Shown here: positions 8,633 to 16,134 of the stretch, piece by piece
Layout of the letters: each line of letters starts with the position of its first letter
Position numbering within the stretch: position 1 is the stretch's first letter
Source of the DNA: an uncultured Oscillospiraceae bacterium
Lineage (GTDB): Bacteria > Bacillota > Clostridia > Oscillospirales > Oscillospiraceae
Direction of reading: 5' to 3'
Length of the DNA stretch: 45,474 bases
Assembly: GCA_947589745.1 (NCBI GenBank)
Contig: CANQCS010000014.1
Span: forward strand, 1 to 45,474
Notes under the pieces: generated by a model
Seen by the model: the letters and a program-made list of their open reading frames with translations, nothing else
The model's database searches: none
Told to the model about the DNA's origin: nothing
Translations under genes and position numbers: made by a program

Positions 8633-9688
8633 GTGACCGAAAACCAAGATCTTCTCTATTCCATACCAGTCCCCCTGTTGGACTGGTATAATATCCACAA
8701 ACGAGTTCTCCCCTGGCGCGGGACCAGGGACCCCTATCAGGTCTGGGTGTCGGAGATCATGCTCCAGCAGACCCGCGTGGCGGCGGTAATGTCATATTAC
8801 CTCCGCTGGATGGAGGAACTCCCCACCGTGGCGGACCTGGCGGCAGTAAATGAGGAAAAGCTGATGAAGCTCTGGCAGGGCCTGGGCTACTACAGCCGGG
8901 CCCGGAACCTGCGCCGCGCCGCCCAAGCGATCATGGCCGATTTCGGCGGCGTCTTCCCGGACCGCTGGGAGGATATCCTGACCCTTCCCGGCGTGGGCGA
9001 CTACACCGCCGGGGCCGTCGCCTCCATCGCCTTCGGCCAGCCCGTCCCGGCGGTGGACGGCAACGTGCTGCGGGTGGCGGCCCGGGTGGCCGGGATCAGC
9101 GGCAACATCCTGGACCCGGCCGTCCGAAAGGACATCCGCGCCCGCATATCCGCCGCCATGCCCCCGGACCGCCCCGGCGAGTTCAACCAGGCCCTCATGG
9201 ACCTGGGGGCCACGGTCTGCCTGCCAAACGGCGCGCCCCTGTGCGAAGACTGCCCCCTCGCCCCTCTCTGCGAGGCCAACCGCCTCCACCTCCAGGACAA
9301 GCTGCCCGTCCGCGAAAAAAAGAAATCCCGCCGGGTCGAGGACCTGACTGTCTACCTCCTGCTCCGCGACGGGACCGTCGCCCTCCGCAAGCGCCCGGAC
9401 ACCGGCCTGCTGGCCGGGCTGTGGGAGTTCCCCCACACACCGGGCGCCCTCGCCGAGGACGCCGCGGGCTCCGCGGTAACGGCCTGGGGCCTGACGCCCC
9501 TGGACTGGCAAAAAAAGCTGACCGCCCGCCATGTGTTCACTCACGTGGAGTGGCACATGACCGGCTACGTGCTGTCCGTGCGGGGCGAGAACCGGGACCT
9601 CTTCTGGGCAAACCGGGCGGAGCTGGAGCAGCTGGCGGTCCCCAGCGCGTTCAAAAAATTTCTGGAAGAGGCCAAGGCCCTGCTCTGA
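8633..9688 (+). CDS. mutY: A/G-specific adenine DNA glycosylase
   Basis: MutY removes adenine mispaired with 8-oxoguanine. With a GTG start the protein has 351 residues. E41 in SEIMLQQT and D142 in VDGNV are the family's catalytic residues, and LPGVGDYTAGAV (118-129) is the helix-hairpin-helix. The [4Fe-4S] ligands are C196, C204, C207, C213, spaced CX7CX2CX5C, one residue longer in the first gap than in many MutY proteins. The C-terminal third (about 230-350) is the NUDIX-like 8-oxoG recognition domain. GTG at 8633 is chosen because AAAAGGAG lies 7-8 bases upstream. No promoter is visible between repeat copy 1 and the gene, so transcription must start in the repeat or read through it. Confidence 0.93.
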   Translation: MTENQDLLYSIPVPLLDWYNIHKRVLPWRGTRDPYQVWVSEIMLQQTRVAAVMSYYLRWMEELPTVADLAAVNEEKLMKLWQGLGYYSRARNLRRAAQAIMADFGGVFPDRWEDILTLPGVGDYTAGAVASIAFGQPVPAVDGNVLRVAARVAGISGNILDPAVRKDIRARISAAMPPDRPGEFNQALMDLGATVCLPNGAPLCEDCPLAPLCEANRLHLQDKLPVREKKKSRRVEDLTVYLLLRDGTVALRKRPDTGLLAGLWEFPHTPGALAEDAAGSAVTAWGLTPLDWQKKLTARHVFTHVEWHMTGYVLSVRGENRDLFWANRAELEQLAVPSAFKKFLEEAKALL

Positions 9689-9689
9689 C

Positions 9690-9740
9690 CCCCATTCCCT
9701 GTCCCGCACGGGACAGCGCGGCGGGGACTTTGGTTTTTTT
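9690..9740 (+). terminator. Probable terminator after mutY
   Basis: Nested stem around CTGTCCCG / CGGGACAG with outer CCCC / GGGG pairing, then a T7 run after a short gap. The T-run is displaced, so confidence is moderate. Confidence 0.55.
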
Positions 9741-9791
9741 CGTCAATCTTATGCCGCCGCCTTCCGCAGATTTCAAAAATTTCTCCTTTCT

Positions 9792-9835
9792 TGTTACAAA
9801 ATTGTAAAGCTTTTTTGAATTTAACGTGGTACACT
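9792..9835 (+). promoter_or_regulatory. WalR-like direct repeat plus -10 box upstream of the VanW gene
   Basis: TGTTAC (9792-9797), 5 bases, TGTAAA (9803-9808) fits the published WalR/YycF consensus TGTWAH-N5-TGTWAH exactly. A -10-like TACACT sits at 9830-9835 with no good -35, as expected for an activated promoter. The same segment contains TTACAA-AA-TTGTAA, a short palindrome, so another regulator is possible. Confidence 0.45.
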
Positions 9836-9885
9836 ATTGGCAACTGCGCAAAACACATTCCCCGATGGGATAGGAGGAGATCACC

Positions 9886-11718
9886 ATGGGTGGAAAAAGG
9901 GTAGCAAAGCCGGCCACTTCCGCTGCTGTGGCGGCGGAACCGGCGGAGAAGAAGAGCCATAAGGCGGTCTGGATCGTCCTTCTGGTACTGGTCCTGCTGC
10001 TGGCCGGCGCCGTCGCGGGCGTCTGCGTGTACGCCAACGGATATGACACGGTCTTCCCCGGCGTCAAGCTGGGCGGGGAGCCGCTGGAGGGCCTGACCAA
10101 GAGCGAGCTGGCCCAGCGCGTCTCCGCCGACGAGCTGCTCCAGGGCACCGTCACCATCACCGCCAACGGCCTGGAGCTGGGCAAATACACCCAGGAACAG
10201 CTGGGCGCCAAGGTGGAGACCGAGGCGCTGACCGAGGCCGCCTGGGGCGTGGGCCGCGAGACGGGCATCCTGGGCTGGCTGAAAAACGGCCTGACCCTGG
10301 TCAAGGGCTATCTCGGCAGCGAGAACGTGGTCACGGTGGCTGTCGGCGGCTACGACGAGGCCGTGCTGCGCCAGACCGCGGCGGCCCTGGCGGCGGAATT
10401 TGACCGCGAACCGGTGAACAGCAGCTATGAGCTCCGGGAGGACGGCTTCTTTGTGGTCAAGCCCTCCGACGGACAGGCCCTGGACCAGGAGGGACTGGTG
10501 GAGGCTCTGTCGGCCATGGACGGCTCCCCCGGCGACGTGGAGGCCCCCTGGAAGACGGTGGAGGCCCAGCCCCTGGACCTGAAAGCCATCAGCGAGGAGC
10601 TGAACGTGGAGGCCCTTCCCGCCCGCTACGATATCGAGAGCGGCAAGGTGGTGGACGGCCAGGTGGGCGTGTCCATTGACCCGGACGCCGCCGCCCTGGT
10701 GCTGGAGTCCGCCGTCCCCGGCGAGACGGTGCAGCTCCCGGCGGACATCATCTACCCGGAGATGACCGCGGAGCAGCTGCAGGCGGTCCTCTTCCGTGAC
10801 GTGCTGGGCACCGCCACCACCAGCGTCAGCGGCACCACCGCCCGGAAAGGCAACGTGCGCCTGGCCGGCGAGTGCGTCAACGGCACCATCCTCAACGACG
10901 GGGACGTGTTCGACTATAACCAGGTGGTGGGCGAACGCACCACGGCCCGTGGCTTCGGCGCGGCGGCCACCTATGTGAACGGCGAGACCGTGGACACCGT
11001 GGGCGGCGGCATCTGCCAGGTGTCCAGCACCGTCTATCTGGCCTGCCTCAACTCCAACCTGGAGATCGTGGAGCGGCACAACCACCGGTTCTTCCCCGGC
11101 TACATCACCCTGGGCATGGACGCCACGGTGAGCTGGGGCGGCCCGGAATTCCGCTTCAAGAACAACACCGGCTATCCCGTCCGCATCGACGTGACCTATG
11201 AGGGCGGCAAGCTGACGGTGAAGTTCGTGGGCACCAACGTGGACGGCACCTACGTAAAGATGACCTACAAGGAGCTCAGCTCCACCCCCTACGAGACGGT
11301 CTACGAGAACACGGACTCCCTGCCCTACGGCACCCAGCAGCAGAAGCAGAGCGGCTACACGGGTCACAAGGTGGAGACCTACCGCAACGTGTACAGCGCC
11401 GATGGCAAGCTGATCTCCAGCGACCTGGAGGCGGTGAGCAACTACAGCAAGCGCGACCGGATCATCCTGGTGGGCACCAACGGCCAGCCCGCCGCGCCCA
11501 CCGGCGGCGACGCCACAGTCCCCAGCGGCGGAGAGACCGCCACTCCGGGCGGTGAGACTGCCTCTCCCGGCACAGAGACTCCCTCCGGCGGCGAGACCAC
11601 ATCCCCCGGCACGGAGGCTCCCTCCGGCGGTGAGACAACAGATCCCGGCGCGGACACCACAGAGCCCGATACGGACGACGGCTCCATCCCCGACGACGTC
11701 CCCGACTGGCTGTTCTAA
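9886..11718 (+). CDS. VanW-family protein with peptidoglycan-binding domain, membrane anchored
   Basis: A 610-residue protein. A basic cytoplasmic start (to about 26) precedes one membrane helix (about 27-48). Residues about 50-280 form the region that usually carries one or two PG_binding_4 repeats (DTVFPGVKLGGEPLEGLTKSEL is the typical entry). The VanW domain follows (about 310-430: GDVFDYNQVVGERTTARGF, VGGGICQVSSTVY, the diagnostic core). A G5-like beta segment lies at about 450-525. The tail (about 530-605) is Gly/Glu/Thr/Pro low complexity. VanW function is unknown; context and domains suggest the outer membrane face and cell wall. ATG follows GGAGGAG. It has its own regulated-looking promoter. 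Confidence 0.88.
   Translation: MGGKRVAKPATSAAVAAEPAEKKSHKAVWIVLLVLVLLLAGAVAGVCVYANGYDTVFPGVKLGGEPLEGLTKSELAQRVSADELLQGTVTITANGLELGKYTQEQLGAKVETEALTEAAWGVGRETGILGWLKNGLTLVKGYLGSENVVTVAVGGYDEAVLRQTAAALAAEFDREPVNSSYELREDGFFVVKPSDGQALDQEGLVEALSAMDGSPGDVEAPWKTVEAQPLDLKAISEELNVEALPARYDIESGKVVDGQVGVSIDPDAAALVLESAVPGETVQLPADIIYPEMTAEQLQAVLFRDVLGTATTSVSGTTARKGNVRLAGECVNGTILNDGDVFDYNQVVGERTTARGFGAAATYVNGETVDTVGGGICQVSSTVYLACLNSNLEIVERHNHRFFPGYITLGMDATVSWGGPEFRFKNNTGYPVRIDVTYEGGKLTVKFVGTNVDGTYVKMTYKELSSTPYETVYENTDSLPYGTQQQKQSGYTGHKVETYRNVYSADGKLISSDLEAVSNYSKRDRIILVGTNGQPAAPTGGDATVPSGGETATPGGETASPGTETPSGGETTSPGTEAPSGGETTDPGADTTEPDTDDGSIPDDVPDWLF
11520..11665 (+). repeat. In-gene tandem repeat coding a Ser/Gly/Glu/Thr-rich tail
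   Basis: The end of the VanW gene encodes repeated units of the form SGGETTSPGTEAP (13 residues, 39 bases), about three units with degeneration. Such tails are usually wall-spanning spacers and often vary in unit number between strains. Confidence 0.7.
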
Positions 11719-11774
11719 TGCTTTCCTTCAACGATGTATGGATCTCACCAAAAATCGCATAACCACTGTACCAA

Positions 11775-11806
11775 GAGCGGGGCGGAACACGCCCCGCTCC
11801 CTTTAT
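11775..11806 (+). terminator. Rho-independent terminator after the VanW gene
   Basis: Perfect 10-bp stem GAGCGGGGCG / CGCCCCGCTC, 5-base loop, then CCTTTATT. It overlaps the stop of the convergent TSUP gene. Confidence 0.8.
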
Positions 11807-12174
11807 TCCCTCTTTTTCCTCGCGCTCAACAGCATAGACGCCCCGCTGTAGATCAGGAACGCTCCGAACGGCTTTCGCAGCAGCGACACGTCCACCGCCG
11901 TGGCCAGCAGCGCCCCGGCCAGGGAGGCCGCCGCGCCGGGGACGGCGGCCTGCCGCCAGGTGTCCTTATCCAGCAGTCCGTTCTTCCGGTGGAAGAACAG
12001 GCTGATGGCGGCGGTAGGCAGGAAGAACAGCAGATTGATGGCCTGGGCCGTCCGGTGGTCCACCCCCAGCAGCAGGGTCATGCACACCAGCAGCAGCGTC
12101 CCGCCGCCCACGCCCCAACCCGACAGCACCCCGGTACCCAGGGCGCACAGAAACGGCAGCACCCACTCTACCAC
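11803..12174 (-). CDS. Half-size TauE/SafE (TSUP) permease, second of a pair
   Basis: A 123-residue membrane protein of the sulfite-exporter TauE/SafE family. It starts with VLPFLCALGTGVLSGWGVGGGTLLL, the family's glycine-rich first repeat, has about four hydrophobic segments, and ends RKPFGAFLIYSGASMLLS. Usual TSUP proteins have about 250 residues made of two such halves. The GTG start (12174) lies inside the last codons of the upstream gene, a 7-base overlap, so translation is probably coupled. A longer reading frame upstream lies wholly within the neighbouring gene and is not used. Substrate is unknown; organosulfur or sulfite anions are typical. Confidence 0.8.
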   Translation of the reverse strand: MVEWVLPFLCALGTGVLSGWGVGGGTLLLVCMTLLLGVDHRTAQAINLLFFLPTAAISLFFHRKNGLLDKDTWRQAAVPGAAASLAGALLATAVDVSLLRKPFGAFLIYSGASMLLSARKKRE

Positions 12175-12524
12175 AGCAGATACCTCACCCCGGCATACAG
12201 CAGGAACGCCCCGAAAAGCAGCTTCAAGATACGCACCGGCACCTTCTCGAAAGTGAGCCCGCTGATGACGCCCCCCACGACGCCCCCCGCCAGATAGGGC
12301 AGCACCTGCCCCACATCCGGCCTCACCCGGAACAGGTATACCGCCGTAGACACGCAGCACATAGGCAAAATGATGGCCACGCAGGTGGCGAAGGCGTTTT
12401 TGGCCTCCAGCCCGCTCCACTTGGTCAGCAGCGGCAGCAGCACCATCCCGCCCCCGCCGCCGAAGGCGCCGTTCACCAGTCCCCCGGCGGTTCCGGCGAT
12501 CCGGTTTTTGGTCTTGTCAGTCAT
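12168..12524 (-). CDS. Half-size TauE/SafE (TSUP) permease, first of a pair
   Basis: A 118-residue TSUP half with about four hydrophobic segments. Residues about 9-25 (AGTAGGLVNGAFGGGGGM) are the glycine-rich repeat motif, and the C-terminus FGAFLLYAGVRYLLW parallels that of the next gene. The two halves probably form one heterodimeric transporter equivalent to a full-length protein. ATG at 12524 follows GGAGGGG. It lies 50 bases after the DUF1540 gene with no terminator between, so a three-gene transcript is likely. Confidence 0.8.
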   Translation of the reverse strand: MTDKTKNRIAGTAGGLVNGAFGGGGGMVLLPLLTKWSGLEAKNAFATCVAIILPMCCVSTAVYLFRVRPDVGQVLPYLAGGVVGGVISGLTFEKVPVRILKLLFGAFLLYAGVRYLLW

Positions 12525-12574
12525 CCCAAATCCCCCTCCGGTGGTATGTACGCCGGCCGAGGGCCGGCGGCCGT

Positions 12575-12766
12575 TCACTGGACAGGGGCGAAGCTCTGGC
12601 AGTCGGTGCAGCGGTCCCTGCTGGGGTCGCACTCATGGGTACCCACCTGGATAGAATCCAGGCCGCAGTACTGCTGGCCCTGGCAGTGGTGGGCGCAGCT
12701 CTCCACGGTGCAGCGGATCGACTGGTTGGGGGTGCAGGAGCACCCGTCCTTGGTGCATTCAGACAT
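12575..12766 (-). CDS. Small Cys-rich DUF1540 protein
   Basis: A 63-residue protein with 11 cysteines. The central IRCTVESCAHHCQGQQYC, followed by HECDPSRDRCTDCQSF, is the DUF1540 pattern, presumably a metal-binding knot. Function is unknown. ATG at 12766 follows GAAGGAGGG. On the minus strand a strong -10 TATAAT sits at 12833-12838, but no convincing -35 is seen. The promoter region borders the right end of repeat copy 2. It heads the presumed operon with the TSUP pair. Confidence 0.75.
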   Translation of the reverse strand: MSECTKDGCSCTPNQSIRCTVESCAHHCQGQQYCGLDSIQVGTHECDPSRDRCTDCQSFAPVQ

Positions 12767-12874
12767 AACGAGGTCCCTCCTTCTCTCATCGTTGGGGTGT
12801 TGCCGTATGATAGTTTGCGCAGGCGCCAAAATATTATACGGGGGATTTGGTTTTCAAAACCTCAAAACGGGGCG

Positions 12875-13490
12875 CAGGGGCCTCCGGCCCCTGGGAGGGA
12901 CTGGTAGGGACCTGCCGGTCCCTGCACACCCTGGGTTACTTTTTGTGCAAACAAAAAGTAACCAAAAAGTTGCTTAAGGGGCTGCGCCCCTTAAGAATCC
13001 TCGGGGATAACGGTTAAGGACACTTTCCCGGTAGGAAGTACCCAGAGAAAGCTTTCATCGGTACTGCCTCCTTGTTTTTCCGTAGTCCAACTGCTGGTTG
13101 CTCCGTTCCACTACGCAATTGATGGCGCAGTTCTATACGGGCCGTAAACGGAAATCTGTCCTGTGCGTAGTGGAACGGAGCAGGACGCAGTCGGACAACG
13201 TCAAAACGACCAACGCACCCAATGAGCCCCTGCACCAGCGCTTCTATCTCCTTGAGGACATTCTCACCCTAGCCGCAAAATCTCATACACGGACCCCGGC
13301 CCGGTTTAGACCAAACCAGCCACAGGGCGAGCGCAAAACTAAACAAAAAAATAAGGAAAGATTCTCAAGAAAACCATTCCTGGTTTTCTTGAGCGCGCTT
13401 TTGGTTACTTTTCTCGCGAGAGAAAAGTAACCAGGGGCCGCACCCCGCCTGGGGGTGCCTATCAGCCCTGGTGGGGGCGGAGCCCCCACG
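12875..13490 (-). repeat. Composite intergenic repeat, copy 2 (full, variants E2/H2, minus)
   Basis: Lies between the thrS 3' end and the DUF1540 gene in the same orientation as those genes. The H2 right end comes first on the plus strand: CAGGGGCCTCCGGCCCCTG, then the GGTTACTTTTT / AAAAAGTAACC hairpin and CTTAAGGGGC / GCCCCTTAAG. Core arms are 13099-13117 and 13164-13182, 46 bp apart. The spacer is type E2. The left-arm hairpins (CTCAAGAAAACC stem and GGTTACTTTTCTC / GAGAAAAGTAACC) follow, and GTGGGGGCGGAGCCCCCAC closes it. Confidence 0.9.
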
Positions 13491-13508
13491 CACTGCCCAT
13501 CGTATCGC

Positions 13509-13560
13509 GGCAAACGAAAAAGGGCCCGGCGCACCGCGCCGGACCCCTTTTTCCGTTTGC
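13509..13560 (-). terminator. Rho-independent terminator after thrS
   Basis: Stem around GGTCCGGCGC / GCGCCGGGCC with flanking A-rich and T-rich arms, directly at the thrS stop. On the minus strand it ends in CCCTTTTTCG. Repeat copy 2 begins 18 bases beyond it. Confidence 0.85.
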
Positions 13561-15354
13561 TTATTTGATGGCTTTGGTGGATACTTCCTCCGCCAGCATG
13601 GCGGCGAAAGAATCTAAGGCCATGGCCCCCAGGTCGGTGCCGGAGCGGTGCCGCACCGACACCGTCTGTGCCTCCATATCCCGGTCGCCGACGACCAGCA
13701 TATAGGGGATCTTCTCCAGCTGCGCCTCCCGGATCTTCTTGCCGATCTTCTCGCTGCGGGCGTCGGTGTCCACCCGGTAGCCACGGGCGGTGAGCTTCGC
13801 GGCCACGTCCTTGGCGTAGTCCAGCGCGCGGTCCGTCACAGGCAGCACCCGGACCTGCTCCGGGCTCATCCAGCAGGGCAGCGCCCCGGCGTACTTCTCG
13901 ATCAGATAGGCCAGCGTCCGCTCATAGCAGCCCATGGACGTGCGGTGGATGATATAGGGCAGCGCCTTGTTGCCGTTCTCGTCGATATAGTACATGCCGA
14001 ACCGCTGGGCCAGCAGCATATCGATCTGGATGGTGACCAGGGTGTCCTCCTTGCCGAACACGTTGTGGTACTGGATATCCAGCTTGGGCCCGTAGAAAGC
14101 GGCCTCGTCGATGCCCACGGTGTACTCCACACCCAGGTCGTCCAGGATCTGGCCCATGACCCGCTGGGCCTCCTCCCACTGCTCCGCGGTACCCTCGTAC
14201 TTGTTGTTGGGGTTGGCGGGGTCCCACTGGGAGAAGCGGAAGGTGCAGTCCTCCAGCAGGCCCAGCGTGCCCAGGCAGTACTTGGCCAGCTCCAGGCAGC
14301 CCTTGAACTCCTCCTCCAGCTGGTCAGGACGGAGGATCAGATGGCCCTCGGAGATGGTGAACTGCCGCACGCGGATAAGGCCGTGCATCTCGCCGGAGTC
14401 CTCATTGCGGAACAGCGTGGACGTCTCGCCCAGGCGCATGGGCAGGTCGCGGTAGGACCGCTGCCGGTTCAGATACACCTGATACTGGAACGGGCAGGTC
14501 ATGGGCCGCAGGGCGAAGCACTCCTTGCTCTCGTCCGTGGGGTCGCCCAGCACGAACATGCCATCCAGATAGTGGTCCCAGTGGCCGGAGATCTTGTACA
14601 GGTCGCTCTTGGCCATCAGCGGGGTCTTGGTCAGCAGATAGCCCTTGGACTGCTCCAGGTCCTCGATCCACCGCTGCATCAGCTGGACCACCCGCGCGCC
14701 CTTGGGCAGCAGCACCGGCAGGCCCTGGCCGATCACATCCACGGTGGTGAAATACTCCAGCTCCCGGCCCAGCTTGTTGTGGTCCCGCTTCAGGGCCTCG
14801 GCCCGCTTGGCCAGGTACTCGTCCAGCTCCTCCTTCTTGGGGAAGGCCACGCCGTAGATGCGCTGGAGGGTCTGGCGGTTGCTGTCGCCCCGCCAGTAGG
14901 CGGCGTTGCAGGCGGTCAGCTTGATGGCGTTGCCCTTGATCCGCCCGGTGCTGTCCACGTGGGGGCCGGCGCACAGGTCGGTGAACTCGCCCTGCTTGTA
15001 GAAGCTGATGACCGCGTCCTCGGGGAGATCGTGGATGAGTTCCACTTTATAGGGCTCACCCTTCTCCTCCATGAACTTCACGGCCTCCTCCCGGGGCAGC
15101 TCGAACCGCTCCAGCTTCAGCTTCTCCTTGCAGATCTTCCGCATCTCCGCCTCCAGCTCGGCCAGCTGGTCCTCGGTGAAGGGCTTGGGGGCGTCGAAGT
15201 CGTAGTAAAAGCCGTTGTCGATGCTGGGGCCGATGGCCAGCTTGACCTCGGGGTGCAGGCGCTTCATGGCCTGGGCCAGCACGTGGGAGCAGGTGTGCCA
15301 GTAGGTGCGGCGGTACTGCTCGTTTGCAAAGGTGTACAGGTTCTCTTCAGACAT
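13561..15354 (-). CDS. thrS: Threonine-tRNA ligase lacking the TGS domain
   Basis: Charges tRNA-Thr in the cytosol. All downstream ThrS parts are present: editing-domain motif H20-T-C-S-H24 with CAGPHVD later, class II core (MTCPFQYQVY zinc-ligand Cys, MRLGETSTLFRNEDSGEMHGL motif 2, GCYERTLAYLIEKYAG motif 3) and an anticodon-binding end. At 597 residues it is shorter than the usual 640 because it begins directly at the editing domain; the about 60-residue N-terminal TGS domain is absent. This is not a start error: the T-box terminator ends about 30 bases upstream. ATG at 15354 follows AAAGGAG; an in-frame start at 15384 lacks a site. Controlled by the T-box leader. Confidence 0.95.
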   Translation of the reverse strand: MSEENLYTFANEQYRRTYWHTCSHVLAQAMKRLHPEVKLAIGPSIDNGFYYDFDAPKPFTEDQLAELEAEMRKICKEKLKLERFELPREEAVKFMEEKGEPYKVELIHDLPEDAVISFYKQGEFTDLCAGPHVDSTGRIKGNAIKLTACNAAYWRGDSNRQTLQRIYGVAFPKKEELDEYLAKRAEALKRDHNKLGRELEYFTTVDVIGQGLPVLLPKGARVVQLMQRWIEDLEQSKGYLLTKTPLMAKSDLYKISGHWDHYLDGMFVLGDPTDESKECFALRPMTCPFQYQVYLNRQRSYRDLPMRLGETSTLFRNEDSGEMHGLIRVRQFTISEGHLILRPDQLEEEFKGCLELAKYCLGTLGLLEDCTFRFSQWDPANPNNKYEGTAEQWEEAQRVMGQILDDLGVEYTVGIDEAAFYGPKLDIQYHNVFGKEDTLVTIQIDMLLAQRFGMYYIDENGNKALPYIIHRTSMGCYERTLAYLIEKYAGALPCWMSPEQVRVLPVTDRALDYAKDVAAKLTARGYRVDTDARSEKIGKKIREAQLEKIPYMLVVGDRDMEAQTVSVRHRSGTDLGAMALDSFAAMLAEEVSTKAIK

Positions 15355-15381
15355 AATGATCGCTCCTTTTCGTATTTGGGG

Positions 15382-15615
15382 CAAAGAAAAACTTCACCCC
15401 TGAGATTTCAGGGGTGAAGTAAACTACTCCACGGTTCCACCCTGCTTACAGCAAAACGCTGTCGCTCGTGTCCCCTGTAACGGGAGGGCCCGGTCCGGTC
15501 GTCCCGGACAGCTCAGGAGTGGTACAGCCGCCGCGTCACGCAGGGCGCTCGCACCGTATGCGCCCCTCTCTGACCGCCGCCGCGCGGTTTCTTCTCCGTC
15601 ATCGCCGATTTGAAT
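15382..15615 (-). promoter_or_regulatory. T-box riboswitch leader of thrS
   Basis: The minus strand contains the T-box sequence AGGGTGGAACCGTGG (15429-15443). It is followed by a strong terminator with arms ACTTCACCCCTGA / TCAGGGGTGAAGT (15391-15420) and TTTTTCTTTG. Upstream is a long GC-rich Stem I region beginning GATGACGGAGAAG. Uncharged tRNA-Thr should pair with the T-box bulge and block the terminator. A Thr codon, ACC, in the 3' part of the Stem I region is a candidate specifier, but I could not fold it. Confidence 0.88.
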
Positions 15616-15621
15616 GGTCCC

Positions 15622-15650
15622 AGTTTAGCACCTGCCGGTAAAAATGTCAA
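15622..15650 (-). promoter_or_regulatory. Promoter of the thrS T-box transcript
   Basis: Minus strand TTGACA (15645-15650), 17-bp spacer, TAAACT (15622-15627). Predicted start near 15615 gives a leader of about 260 bases. Confidence 0.7.
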
Positions 15651-15698
15651 CTATTAAGTTTTGACAACTATTCTATTGAAATCTTTACCGTATATACA

Positions 15699-15731
15699 TA
15701 AAACCATCACCCGCCCGGCGTGTGATGGTTT
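15699..15731 (-). terminator. Terminator after the 68-aa gene
   Basis: Stem AAACCATCAC / GTGATGGTTT with a 11-base GC-rich loop. On the minus strand it is followed by TATGTATA, so the T-tract is weak. Confidence 0.6.
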
Positions 15732-15746
15732 TGCCGCTCATTCCGA

Positions 15747-15762
15747 TGTTTCACGTGAAGCA
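15747..15762. promoter_or_regulatory. parS-like site with one mismatch
   Basis: TGTTTCACGTGAAGCA differs at one base from the perfect 16-bp parS palindrome TGTTTCACGTGAAACA seen three times near parB. It lies about 20.6 kb from the nearest of those, in a short gap between thrS and the 68-aa gene. Confidence 0.7.
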
Positions 15763-15782
15763 ATCCGCCGCGGCGGTCACGA

Positions 15783-15989
15783 CTAGCCGCCCGCTCCGCT
15801 CTCCGCCTCCCCGGCGGCCAGATACCGCTCCTCGCACTCGTTCAGCGCCGCGTGGAGCCGCTCCGCCGCGACACGCATATGGTCATAGTCCGCCGCCTGC
15901 TCCACGGTCATGGCGTTGAGCATATAGGTGATCACATCATCCACCTGGCTCACCAGATAGTGGTAGAGCTGGTCATATGGAATTGGCAC
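15783..15989 (-). CDS. Small protein of unknown function (68 aa)
   Basis: Not recognised. Mostly alpha-helical by composition (PYDQLYHYLVSQVDDVITYML then VEQAADYDHMRVAAERLHAALNECEERYL), with a Gly/Ala/Ser tail and one Cys. The start is GTG at 15989, 6 bases after AGGAGGG; an ATG at 16007 would overlap that site. It is transcribed divergently from the XRE regulator with a shared upstream region, so it is the regulator's most likely target. Confidence 0.6.
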   Translation of the reverse strand: MPIPYDQLYHYLVSQVDDVITYMLNAMTVEQAADYDHMRVAAERLHAALNECEERYLAAGEAESGAGG

Positions 15990-16028
15990 AGATATCCCTC
16001 CTATCATCTATCCATAGTTGATAAATAC

Positions 16029-16057
16029 ACTATAAATCTCAGAAATATAAATGTCAA
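16029..16057 (-). promoter_or_regulatory. Promoter of the 68-aa gene
   Basis: Minus strand TTGACA (16052-16057), 17-bp spacer, TATAGT (16029-16034). Its -35 lies within the left arm of the inverted repeat at 16051-16078. Confidence 0.75.
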
Positions 16058-16078
16058 GATATTTTTAATTTTTGACAT
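16051..16078. promoter_or_regulatory. Inverted repeat, probable operator of the XRE regulator
   Basis: ATGTCAA (16051-16057) and TTGACAT (16072-16078), 14 bases apart, in the divergent AT-rich region. The left arm covers the -35 box of the 68-aa gene. Binding there would repress that gene and possibly the regulator itself. Confidence 0.45.
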
Positions 16079-16134
16079 ATGTTAATTTTCAACCTCTTTT
16101 TGCTTATGATACATATTGCAAGGAGGGGAGGCCG

